Shown here one piece after another: positions 5,625 through 13,600 of a stretch of DNA of 13,990 bases. How positions within the stretch are numbered: the first letter of the stretch is position 1; each line of letters starts with the position of its first letter. Position numbers and translations under genes: made by a program. Below the pieces are notes generated by a model that searched no databases, was not told the origin of the DNA, and worked only from the letters and a program-made list of their open reading frames with translations. The DNA is from JBBKWQ01 sp037969115 (GTDB taxonomy: Bacteria > Actinomycetota > Acidimicrobiia > Acidimicrobiales > Ilumatobacteraceae): assembly GCA_037969115.1 (NCBI GenBank), contig JBBKWQ010000014.1, positions 1 through 13,990 on the forward strand, given 5' to 3'.

Positions 5625-6074
5625 GTGAGCGCCGTTCGCGTCGTTCCCTATCCAGCGCGCAACTTCCAAGTTCGCGTCGCTGTCATCGGTGCCCGCGGCG
5701 GACGCAGCGGCGAGTTCGAGCTCGACGTCAGCCACGTCAGATTGCCCGTGTTCAGAGTCGACCAGGACCGAACGAAGTCCGACGAACAACAACACGGTCC
5801 TGCGAGGACCTTGCTACTGCGACGTGGCCACACGGGCTCGACGGAGTTCTACGAATGGTGGCAGGACGAACGTAACCCGAAGACCCGGAGCGAGCGAGAG
5901 GTCACTGTCGTGCTGCTCGACGAGGGCCGACGACCCGTGACCGGGTGGCATTTCTCGGGTTGTCACCTCGTGGGTTTCGACTACTCGCCGCTCGACGCGC
6001 TCGACTCAGGGGTGTTGATGGAAACCGCAGAGGTCTCATTCGACGACGTGAGACAGACCGGTCTCGACCGGTGA
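5625..6074 (+). CDS. phage tail tube-like protein (T4 gp19 family), divergent copy 2
   Basis: 149 residues from the GTG at 5625. It parallels copy 1 in layout: an N-terminal strand (ARNFQVRVAVIG), SGEFELDVSHVRLPVFRVD, then TLLLRRGHTGSTEFYEWWQD (62-81) matching the LRRG...LWQWFEE of copy 1. GWHFSGCHLVGFDYSPLDA then METAEVSFDDV match W.LERARPVR...PLDAS and EELVLSYE. Sequence identity looks low but the fold pattern and length agree, so I take the two as ancient paralogues. In contractile injection systems two gp19-like proteins are common, the main tube and an initiator next to the baseplate, which would suit this pair. The ribosome binding site is weak (GGGAC region). No other tail genes are visible. 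Confidence 0.72.
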   Translation: MSAVRVVPYPARNFQVRVAVIGARGGRSGEFELDVSHVRLPVFRVDQDRTKSDEQQHGPARTLLLRRGHTGSTEFYEWWQDERNPKTRSEREVTVVLLDEGRRPVTGWHFSGCHLVGFDYSPLDALDSGVLMETAEVSFDDVRQTGLDR

Positions 6075-6097
6075 AGCACCGAAGCCGGTGAGCACCG
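6057..6097 (+). terminator. cluster of short hairpins at the end of the tail-tube pair (possible terminator)
   Basis: ACCGGT-CTCG-ACCGGT (6057-6072) overlaps the stop codon. It is followed by CACCG-AAGC-CGGTG (6077-6090) and a further CACCG (6093-6097) that could pair instead with CGGTG. There is no T run, so a classical intrinsic terminator is not shown, but U-less hairpins are often proposed in actinobacteria. Confidence 0.25.
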
Positions 6098-6135
6098 CAC
6101 ACCGAACCGAATCACCCGAACGACGCCCTGCTTTC

Positions 6136-6157
6136 CGACGATCGACGTCGAGCGTCG
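6136..6157. promoter_or_regulatory. 22-bp near-perfect palindrome upstream of the cytidine-deaminase-like gene
   Basis: The arms are CGACGATCGAC and GTCGAGCGTCG, which are inverted repeats with a single mismatched pair and no spacer. It ends 40 bases before the GTG at 6198. An operator for a dimeric regulator is the natural guess. The CGAC-rich composition of the region makes chance palindromes more likely, so confidence is low. Confidence 0.3.
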
Positions 6158-6190
6158 TCGCCCACGCCATGTACCGCCCTCGACGATCGA

Positions 6191-6196
6191 TACATT
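6191..6196 (+). promoter_or_regulatory. possible -10 element giving a leaderless cytidine-deaminase-like mRNA
   Basis: TACATT fits TAnnnT and would place transcription start around 6203-6204, at the ATG at 6204 that is in frame with the gene. No ribosome binding site precedes any of the candidate starts (6198 GTG, 6204 ATG, 6216 ATG), which suits leaderless expression, common in actinobacteria. There is no clear -35. Confidence 0.25.
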
Positions 6197-6197
6197 C

Positions 6198-6617
6198 GTG
6201 AGCATGACCGTGGACATGAACGAACTGGTCGCGCAGGCGCGAGGCAACCGCGATCGCTCGCACGTGCCGTATTCGAACTTCCGCGCCGGGGCCGCCGTGT
6301 TCACCGACCTGGGCGACGTCTTTCCTGGTGTGATCGTGGAGAACGTGTCGCTGGGGCTTGCGATGTGCGCCGAACGCGTCGCCCTGTTCTCGGCGGCGGC
6401 GGTCGGGCAGCGCCCCGTCGCGCTCGCCCTCGTCGCACCGAAGACGAGTGGCGACCCCACGTGGCCCTGCGGGGCGTGTCTGCAAGTAGCCCTCGAGCTC
6501 GGCGGCCCGGAACTGCCGGTTCACGTCGGCGCGATCAACGCCGACGAACCGATCCATACCGCGACCGTCGGCGACCTTCTGCCCAGGGGACCGAGAATCG
6601 TGAAGAGCGAGCGCTGA
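6198..6617 (+). CDS. cytidine deaminase family protein with altered substrate-contact residues
   Basis: 139 residues from the GTG at 6198; the ATGs at 6204 or 6216 are equally possible. It has the tetrameric cytidine deaminase layout: YSNFRAGAAV (25-34), the zinc motif CAER (Cys57, Glu59) and PCGACLQV (Cys91, Cys94), and DLLP near the C-terminus. Three cysteines bind zinc and Glu59 is the proton shuttle, so deaminase chemistry should be intact. Two contacts differ from ordinary Cdd. The family's N-x-E-N-A-S/A-Y reads I-V-E-N-V-S-L (46-52), losing the ribose-binding Asn and the Tyr. PCGxCRQ reads PCGACLQ, with Leu95 for Arg. This suggests a substrate other than plain cytidine, possibly a modified nucleoside or a blasticidin-like compound; that is inference. 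No pyrimidine-salvage neighbours are present, which also weakens a housekeeping role. Confidence 0.8.
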   Translation: MSMTVDMNELVAQARGNRDRSHVPYSNFRAGAAVFTDLGDVFPGVIVENVSLGLAMCAERVALFSAAAVGQRPVALALVAPKTSGDPTWPCGACLQVALELGGPELPVHVGAINADEPIHTATVGDLLPRGPRIVKSER

Positions 6618-6700
6618 TTCCGTCGCTCACGTCTGACGCGTCGAGTTCTCCCTGTGTGTGTTGGGCGTTGTTTGGTTCGAATCGTTCGCAGCCTGCCGGG

Positions 6701-6706
6701 TACGTT
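6701..6706 (+). promoter_or_regulatory. possible -10 element for the DUF35-thiolase pair
   Basis: TACGTT fits TAnnnT and would start a transcript near 6713, about 45 bases before the ATG at 6758. TTCGAA at 6676-6681 is at best a poor -35. The rest of the 140-base gap (6618-6757) holds only a 6-bp GAGCGA/TCGCTC inverted repeat (6605-6628) across the end of the preceding gene, with a 12-base loop and no T run. Confidence 0.25.
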
Positions 6707-6757
6707 GAGTTTCGGAGCGACGCGAACGTCGCGAACTAGGTCGGTGAGGACCAAACG

Positions 6758-7159
6758 ATGAGCAGCACCACTCGAATTCCGTTCGTCGACTACTTCGTGC
6801 TCGACGATGGTGACCCGCATTTGGTCGCCCATGAATGCACGGGCTGTGGGGCTCGCTATTTCGACCGACGCAACGCGTGTGCCGCGTGTTTCGCGACGGA
6901 CTTCACCTCGGTGCCGATCTCCACCGAGGGCGAACTGCGATCGTTCACGATCGTGGCGTTCGCGGCGCCGGGTGTCGACGTGCCATTCGTTGCCGGCGTC
7001 GTCGACTGCGACGGCACCAGCGTGCGCGGCAACGTGATCAATTGTCCTCCCGATCCCGCTCACGTCACGCTCGGCATGAAGGTTCGGCTCGTGTCGTACT
7101 CCATGGGGCTCGACGACCGGGGTGTCGAGGCGGTCAACTACGGGTTCGAACCGGCCTGA
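6758..7159 (+). CDS. Zn-ribbon/OB-fold (DUF35) acyl-CoA-binding-type protein, thiolase partner
   Basis: 133 residues. An N-terminal rubredoxin-like zinc ribbon has four cysteines, ECTGCGARYFDRRNACAACF (Cys27, Cys30, Cys41, Cys44). An OB-fold follows, running from GELRSFTIVAFAAPGVDVPF through VAGVVDCDG to GMKVRLVSYSMG. This is the classic DUF35 architecture. Such proteins bind thiolases or SCP-x-type thiolase/aldolases and help present acyl-CoA; ChsH2 with Ltp2 in steroid side-chain breakdown is a known example. The ATG has GAGGA eight bases or so upstream. Only 37 bases separate it from the thiolase gene, with the same orientation, so the two very probably form one transcript and one complex. 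Confidence 0.87.
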   Translation: MSSTTRIPFVDYFVLDDGDPHLVAHECTGCGARYFDRRNACAACFATDFTSVPISTEGELRSFTIVAFAAPGVDVPFVAGVVDCDGTSVRGNVINCPPDPAHVTLGMKVRLVSYSMGLDDRGVEAVNYGFEPA

Positions 7160-7183
7160 TCACACGGACGCGAGAACGATCGA

Positions 7184-7188
7184 AAGGA
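7184..7188 (+). promoter_or_regulatory. ribosome binding site of the thiolase gene
   Basis: AAGGA, eight bases before the ATG at 7197. It picks this start over a longer reading from 7122 that would overlap the DUF35 gene out of frame. Confidence 0.65.
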
Positions 7189-7196
7189 ACGACGAG

Positions 7197-8402
7197 ATGA
7201 GCAGGAGCGACGACATCTGGATCCTCGGGATCCACATGACGAAGTTCGGCAAACACTTCGACCGCGACATCGTCGACCTCGGATCCGAGGCGATCCAAGG
7301 TGCGTTGTCGGATGCCGGGGTCACCATGGCCGACGTCGGCGTCCTGGCAGCCGGGAACCTGAGGGGCCGCGGCGGCATCGCGCAACAGCTCCAGAAACAA
7401 ATCGGTCAGACCGGCATCCCCGCCTACAACGTCTCGAATGCTTGCGCCACCGGAGCGACGGCACTCCGCACCGCGATCATGGCGGTCAAAGCCGGCGAGG
7501 TCGACATGGGACTCGCCGTCGGTGTCGAAAAGCTCGCCGGAGCCGGACTCCTCGTCGGCGGTGATCGTCCGAGCGACGACGACGAATGGACACCTCGGGG
7601 TCGATACGGAGCCGTTGCCGCCGTCGACGGGCGCATCGGAACCGAGACCATGCCGGGCGTGTTCGCCCAGATCGGCATGGAATACGGCCACAAGTACGGT
7701 GGCGCCACGTTCGAGCTGTTCGCACGGATCAGCGAGAAGAACCACGCACACTCCACGCTGAATCCGTTGGCGGCGTACTCGAAGGCACTCTCGCTCGAGC
7801 AGATCATGAACGACGTCATGATCGCCTACCCGAACACACGACCGATGTGTTCTGCCAACTGTGACGGTGCTGCCGCGGCGGTGGTCACCAACGGCGAGAA
7901 GCTCAAGACGTTGTCACTGGAACAGCAGCGCCGGGCTGTGAAGGTGACTGCCAGCGTGTTGACCACCGACCCATGGGACGAGGGTTGCCAGGTGCTGCCC
8001 AACGTGAACACCCTCACCCGCAATGCCGCCCGTCAGGCCTACGAGCAGGCTGGTGTCGGCCCCGGCGATCTCGACCTCGTCGAGCTCCACGACTGTTTCG
8101 CCACCGCCGAACTGGTGCATTACGACAACCTCATGTTGTGCGACGAAGGTGGCGCCGTCGACTTCTTCGAGTCGGGTGCACCTCGCCGCGACGGCTCGAC
8201 GCCGGTGAATGTCTCGGGCGGCCTGCAGTCGAAGGGACATCCGATCTCGGCGACGGGTATCGCGAACATCTGGGAAGTCGCCCAACATGTCCGCGGCGAG
8301 TGCGGCGATCGTCAGATCGCAGGTGCCAAGATCGGTCTCGCCCACGTGATCGGGCTCGGCTCCGCGTGCGGCGTCCACATCCTCGAGAAATCGGCAGCCT
8401 GA
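7197..8402 (+). CDS. SCP-x-type thiolase (acetyl-CoA acetyltransferase-like)
   Basis: 401 residues, normal for the family. The N-terminal half carries the nucleophile in NVSNACATGATAL (Cys83). The C-terminal half has LVELHDCFATAEL (His298), GGLQSKGHPISATG (His348) and GLGSACGVHIL (Cys391). The catalytic Cys and both later motifs are intact. The protein should therefore act as a true thiolase, joining or cleaving 3-oxoacyl-CoA, rather than as a Ltp2-like aldolase, which works without that cysteine. The SCP-x/lipid-transfer branch (HDCFA motif, about 400 residues, DUF35 partner) points to fatty acid, branched-chain or steroid-derived acyl-CoAs; the exact substrate cannot be read. The partner at 6758 is probably its obligate subunit. 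It converges with the TIR gene across 62 bases. The gap has only a weak CGACG/CGTCG hairpin (8430-8445) and no clear terminator. Confidence 0.88.
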   Translation: MSRSDDIWILGIHMTKFGKHFDRDIVDLGSEAIQGALSDAGVTMADVGVLAAGNLRGRGGIAQQLQKQIGQTGIPAYNVSNACATGATALRTAIMAVKAGEVDMGLAVGVEKLAGAGLLVGGDRPSDDDEWTPRGRYGAVAAVDGRIGTETMPGVFAQIGMEYGHKYGGATFELFARISEKNHAHSTLNPLAAYSKALSLEQIMNDVMIAYPNTRPMCSANCDGAAAAVVTNGEKLKTLSLEQQRRAVKVTASVLTTDPWDEGCQVLPNVNTLTRNAARQAYEQAGVGPGDLDLVELHDCFATAELVHYDNLMLCDEGGAVDFFESGAPRRDGSTPVNVSGGLQSKGHPISATGIANIWEVAQHVRGECGDRQIAGAKIGLAHVIGLGSACGVHILEKSAA

Positions 8403-8464
8403 TCCACTTCTGAAAGGACCAGCCGACATCGACGCTCGTGCGTCGTGCGCGATGGCGGCCGCGT

Positions 8465-10327
8465 TCAGTTCGCGGTGCAGGTGGCCGGGTGGCCATTGAG
8501 CGGGAACACTTCCAGCGTCGACTCCGCGACGGTCCGGACGAGTTCGAACCCGCCGAGGCATGCCATCGTCGACTCGTCGGGAACCCGGCGCAGTACGCCG
8601 TTCTCGACGAGATACACGCCGATGTCGCCGGGAACCTGGATGAACTCTCCCTCGCACGGGTCGTCACCTTCCGTGCCGTCGCCCTCTGTGGCGCAGCCGG
8701 TGACCGGGCGCAAGACGTCGCCCTGGTTCGCGTCGGCCCGGAGCTCGTTCCACGTCGCCCGGTCGACCACACCGTCGGGGTCCCGGTTCGCCGAGGCCTG
8801 CCAGTCCCTGACGGCGGAGGCGGTCGTCGGGCCGAAGATGCCGTCGACACCCGAAGGTCCGGGATCGAAGTCGAGTTCAGCGAGCCAAGTCTGGATCTGC
8901 GTCACGCGTGGACCAGCGCTGCGTAGGTCGACGGGGAACTCGTCGTGTCCGTCGGTGCTGTCCCACAGGTCGTCGCCCGTTGCCGACTCGACGACCACCC
9001 TGCCATCGTCGGACAACCTGAGCGTGGCGCCGACGTTGCTCTCGGTGCCGGCGGTGAAGAGCGGTTTCGGATCGGACTCGGTCGAGTCCTGCGCGTAGAC
9101 GACGAAGTTGCCGTCACCCTCTTGCATCACCGCGACGGCGCCAGGGTTGCCGAACGTGAGCGTGCTCCAGATCGGCGGCCGTTGTTCGAAGCTCTCGTCG
9201 ATCAGCACGAGATTGCCATCGCCTTGCATGAACAGCGTGTACTGCTCGCTCGGCGACGTGCGGGATTCGCCGGCCGCAAGCTCCTCGTCGGGCCCGAGCG
9301 CTACCGATCGTGCGACGTCGACGAGTGACGTCTGCGTGGTGGAACCGGTGTCGGCCGTGGGGTCGGTGTCCGTGTCGGGCGTGGTCTGGTCGACGCCGGA
9401 GTCTTCCGATGGGTCGAAGTCGTCCTCGATCGGAGGATCCTGAGCCACGATCGGGTCGGGGTCGGGGCGAGTCATCACGACTCCGAGAGCGACCACGATC
9501 GCGATGAACGCCGCTGCCGCGGCAGCATGCCACCACCGCGCCCAGTCGGGCACGGCGTCGTAGAAGCGGTCGACCACCGTGGGTGCCCAGTCGTCATCGT
9601 CGTTGCGTTCGGGTGGCGTTGCCGGTTGCTGTTCGGTGTCGGTCTGAGCGGCCGCGAGCTGATCATCGGCTGTGCTGTCGGCGTGACCTGCCGATGCGGC
9701 GGCGTCGTCCGTCGCCGACCATTCGCCCGTGAGATCCGGCGTCTGCTGCCGGATCACGACGTCGTCGGTCTGTTCTGCCTGTTCGTGTCTTGCGGACTCG
9801 TCGGGTTCGGCCGCAGGCTGTTGCGTTTCATCCGGCTGGTCGGGGGTTTCCGCGGTCACGGTTTCGTCGACCGCTCCCGTGGATTCGGCGGCCTTGTCGT
9901 CGGCGCGCAGCGGCTCTTCGGTGATGTTGATCGGCCCGGTGCTGATGAGGCCGCGGAGCGCCCGTTCGAGCGACTCCAACCTCGGATCGTCGGGTCCGCC
10001 GTTCCAGTTCGAGAGATCGATCGTGTGGAGGTTGCGAAACCGCAGCGGAACCCTGCTCCCGCCGATGATGATCGGGATCAGCACGTCACGCTCGACGGCC
10101 GACGCGGCCTCGGCGCGCACCCAGTCGGACTTCAACGATCGTGGTGACCACAGCACGATGACGGCCGCAGCCTCGTCGAGTTCGTGCTCGATCACCTCGT
10201 CGAACGACGACCCGGCCAACAGCTCGCGGTCCCACCAGACGTTCCATCCGCGGTTCGCGAGGATCGTGGCGATCAGGCTCGCCCGTGGACGGTCCTCGCT
10301 CGCGTAACTGATGAACACCTGTGTCAT
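8465..10327 (-). CDS. TIR-domain membrane protein with external B-lectin-like and peptidoglycan-binding domains
   Basis: 620 residues from the ATG at 10327 (GGCGAG five bases upstream). An N-terminal TIR domain (about 3-128) has VFISYASEDRP, GWNVWWDRELLAGSSF and SDWVRAE. Trp69 and Glu73 sit where TIR NADases have the catalytic Glu. A disordered Asp/Glu/Thr/Gln-rich linker (about 132-262) precedes one membrane helix (about 265-285). Outside come another acidic linker and a bulb-lectin-like domain (about 338-457) with repeats QGDGNLVLI, EGDGNFVVY and SDDGRVVV. A PG_binding_1-type domain (about 470-531) has GVDGIFGPTTASAVRDWQ. A C-terminal module has four cysteines (545, 558, 590, 617) and IGVYLVENGVLRRVPDE. 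I infer the TIR inside and the lectin and wall-binding parts outside. It may be a sensor or defence protein; NADase activity is not shown. Upstream is a 346-base divergent gap. The longer reading to 10471 lacks family sequence. Confidence 0.83.
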   Translation of the reverse strand: MTQVFISYASEDRPRASLIATILANRGWNVWWDRELLAGSSFDEVIEHELDEAAAVIVLWSPRSLKSDWVRAEAASAVERDVLIPIIIGGSRVPLRFRNLHTIDLSNWNGGPDDPRLESLERALRGLISTGPINITEEPLRADDKAAESTGAVDETVTAETPDQPDETQQPAAEPDESARHEQAEQTDDVVIRQQTPDLTGEWSATDDAAASAGHADSTADDQLAAAQTDTEQQPATPPERNDDDDWAPTVVDRFYDAVPDWARWWHAAAAAAFIAIVVALGVVMTRPDPDPIVAQDPPIEDDFDPSEDSGVDQTTPDTDTDPTADTGSTTQTSLVDVARSVALGPDEELAAGESRTSPSEQYTLFMQGDGNLVLIDESFEQRPPIWSTLTFGNPGAVAVMQEGDGNFVVYAQDSTESDPKPLFTAGTESNVGATLRLSDDGRVVVESATGDDLWDSTDGHDEFPVDLRSAGPRVTQIQTWLAELDFDPGPSGVDGIFGPTTASAVRDWQASANRDPDGVVDRATWNELRADANQGDVLRPVTGCATEGDGTEGDDPCEGEFIQVPGDIGVYLVENGVLRRVPDESTMACLGGFELVRTVAESTLEVFPLNGHPATCTAN

Positions 10328-10673
10328 GGCAACTCGCCCCAACGCCGAGGCCGGTTCGTCGGTGTGGTGGCCTCGGTACGACACTACGCGGTCCGCTACC
10401 TGTCGATGCCGGTATTTGACGCGAGACTGGCACATGGATGCGGTCACGCCAGGACGATCGCCGACGCGCACCAGGCGACCGAGTGCATCGCGATCGCAGA
10501 CATGACCAGGGCCGCAGAGATCTACACAGCGTGGCTACGGCCGGGCTGGGCACACTGCGGCGGCGGCACAGACCTTCCAAACTAATGTCGTTCGGTGATG
10601 GCAGGGTTGCTGGCGTGAAACGGGGCGGCCACAGCACGCGGCTCCATGAGAGCGTTGCGGCCGTGGCCAGCTC
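10328..10673. other. 346-base divergent intergenic region between the TIR and FtsX-like genes
   Basis: No convincing gene. For the minus strand, TCGACA (10401-10406) with TGTCGT (10378-10383) at a 17-base spacing is a weak promoter candidate for the TIR gene. For the plus strand, TAATGT (10583-10588) fits a -10 box for the permease gene but lacks a -35. TTGACG (10416-10421) resembles a -35 but has no partner. A 30-codon reading, 10585-10677, ends as GTGA over the permease start and has no recognisable sequence. No strong inverted repeat or terminator is visible. Confidence 0.5.
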
Positions 10674-13600
10674 GTGAGCGCTCGGTCATCTCTCTTCGCG
10701 GTCCCGGCGCGCGGGCGCGCGTCGGCGCTGATGTTGTTCGCCGCATTCGTGATGGCCACGGTGGCGACCACGCTGGTCGCCGCAGTGCCGATGTACTCGA
10801 CGGCGATCGTCGAAGCGGGTTTACGCAGCACGCTCGACGAGGCGTTGCCATCGCAGAGCGGCCTCGAGGCGACCTATCGCGCCGCACCCGCGGTGTTCTC
10901 CGCCGTCACCGATCAGATCGAGTTGGCGGCACGCCAGCAGCTGCCCGGGGGCCGTCGCACCGTTGCACTGGGGGAGACCGACAGCTTCGGTGTGCCGCCG
11001 GATCTGAGCGACGCCACTGCCGCGGGTGACGTGATCACCAGTATCGGGGTGCTGGTCGCAGCCGAGCCGATGATCGAGTTCGTTGCCGGCTCGCCCGACT
11101 CGCCGGCGGAGGGTGATGCCATCGCTTCGAGCCTCCACGTCGACGCTGCGTCCGAGCTGCAGCTCGGTGTCGGCGACATCGTCGTGCTCGATGGTCGCAA
11201 TGATGAACCCGTCACCGTTCAGGTGGTTGCGTTGTTCGAGCCGGTCGACCGCTTCGACCGGCTGTGGTTCGACCAGCCCCAGGTGCGAGACGGTGTCACG
11301 CTCGTCGGCACGTTCAACGAAGCGGGGCCGTTCCTCGTGGACGGGTCGGCGTTTGCCCGAGTCGACCGGCCCGCAACCATGCGATGGCGCGGTCTCGTCG
11401 ACCCCACGAGTATCACCACCGCTGATACGACCGCCCTCAGACTGGGTGCCGCAGGGATCGAGCGTGTCATCAACGATGCGGTGAACCGGAACGACGCCGA
11501 GATCGATGTGGCGGTTGCGACCGATCTGCCCGCCATGTTGCTGGCCACGGACACGGCGCTCGGATCAACCGCAGCGGTCGTCGCCGCCGTCCTCCTTCAG
11601 CTGGTCGGTGTGGCGCTGTACGGCCTCGCCCTCGCAGCGATGGTGTTGGTGGCGTCGCGCGCCGCCGAGACATCGCTGCTCAGATCTCGCGGCGCCGATG
11701 CCCGACAACTGGGAATGATGGCTGCCGCCGAGGGACTGGTCATTGCGATTCCTGCTGTCGTGATCGGCCCGCTGCTCGCACGACAGGTGGTGAATGTCGT
11801 CGGTCGCTGGGGTCCAGTGGCCACGGCAGAACTCGACCTCGACGGCGCCGTGTCGAGATCGGCAGTCGTCGGATCGTGTCTCGTCGGCATCGCAGTGGCC
11901 GTGATCGTGACCTGGCCCGCCGTGCGGTCGGCGCAGTCGTTTGCGATTGCGCAGTCGAATCGAACCAGGCCGTCCGGTCCGAATCTCATGCAGCGCACCG
12001 GTCTCGACATCGGGATCTCGCTGCTCGCAGTCGCCGGGCTCTGGCAGCTCACACGATCGTCGGCCGCCACGGGTGACCTGGGTGGACGACTCGGCACCGA
12101 CCCGGTGTTGGTGTTCGCTCCGGCCCTGGGTGTGGTTGCGGCATCGCTTCTGACACTCCGTCTGATCTCGCTGATCGCGAGCGCCGTTCAATCGGTGACG
12201 TCGCGACGCAAGGGCCTTTCGGTCGCTCTCGCCGGCTGGGAGCTCGCTCGCCGGCCGGGTCGAACCGCACGTACCTCGGTGTTGGTGGTGCTGTCGGTGA
12301 CGGTCGGCACATTCGCCGCGGTACACGGGTCGTCGTGGGAGCAGTCGCAGCGCGATCAGGCCGACGCCAGCGTCTCCGCCGACGGTGTGGTCGTCCCCGA
12401 GAACCGTCCGACGGCGCCGATCGAGCCGTCGTTGCTCTCCTCTGCGTACCGGCAGGCGCCCGGTGTGTCGGCAGCCGTTCCGATCGATCGGCCGCGTCTG
12501 ATCATTCCGGGCGGAGTCGGCACCGTCCCCACCGTGGCCGTCGACAGCCGCGAACTGGGCGATGTGTTGCGTGTTCGCGGTGATCTCGTCGCGTCCGACA
12601 TCGACTGGACAGCGCTCCGCCAACCGATCGATCTCGGAGGGCTGCCGCTCGGCGACGTCACGGGCGACCTCACCGTCGACTACAGCGCGCAACGAACCGG
12701 TTCCGATCCGGAGGGTTTCATCCGGATCGTCCTCACCGTCGCCGACCGGTATGGCTCGCTCCATCGAGTCGACGCCGAACCGTTGCCCGCGGCGGCGAGC
12801 ACGGAGGAGCTCGTCTTCCCACTCACCAACGATGCGATTCCGGGATTCGAACTCGCCCTCTCCGGGCCATTGGAGCTGGTGGGTATCGAGATGACCGTTC
12901 CCATGGTGATCGACCGGCCCGACCCGAACGACGAAGAGGTTCGTAAGCGGCCGGCGATGCTCGACGTCGAACTCGCCAACTGGGCCGTCGGCGGTCGTCC
13001 CGTCGTGCTGCCCGATCGCTCACTGTCGTCGAGGCCCTTGCGGGCCAGCGTCAACACCCGCAGTACGCCGTCGGTTGCTGCGGACGTGGCCGATGGGCAT
13101 TTCTCGGCCCAGATCGACACGGGCGTCAGTGTCCAGTCGGCGGCGTCGATCACCGGGTCGTTCCACACGCTCCCCGTGGCCGAGTCACGGATCGCAGGCG
13201 ACGAGATCGTGTTGCCGGCCTATGTGACTGCGGGCTTTCTCGACGCGACCCAACTCCAGATCGGCGACGTGGCGGCCGGACGTGTCAGCGGCGCTCCCTT
13301 CGCCGTTCGGATCGAGGGCGTCCTCCCGTCGGTTCCGTTTGCCGCCGACGAGTCGGCTGCGGTACTCGTCGACTGGGCGACGCTCGTCGCCGGCCAGTAT
13401 GTGAGCACGGTTCGTTCGTTCGACGTCGATTCCTGGGCGTTGTCGATTGATGAACGGCGCGCCGCCGATCTGGAACGAGCACTGATCGGCGAACCGTTCA
13501 ACAGCGCCGGCTTCGACGACCGTCGCGACCTCGCTCGTGAGTTGGCGAGTGACCCGGTCACCGTGGGACTGTCGGGCAGCCTGATGCTGGCACTCTTCGC

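Noticed and set aside
8430..8445. CGACG/CGTCG hairpin between the convergent thiolase and TIR genes as a terminator
   Set aside because: Only a 5-bp stem and no T run; CGAC-type repeats are frequent throughout this sequence.
10328..10471. 48-residue N-terminal extension of the TIR protein
   Set aside because: TIR sequence begins directly after the ATG at 10327, which has a ribosome binding site; the extension resembles no signal peptide or domain.
10585..10677. 30-codon reading frame overlapping the permease start as GTGA (possible leader peptide)
   Set aside because: No ribosome binding site and no recognisable sequence; a 4-base overlap alone is not enough.
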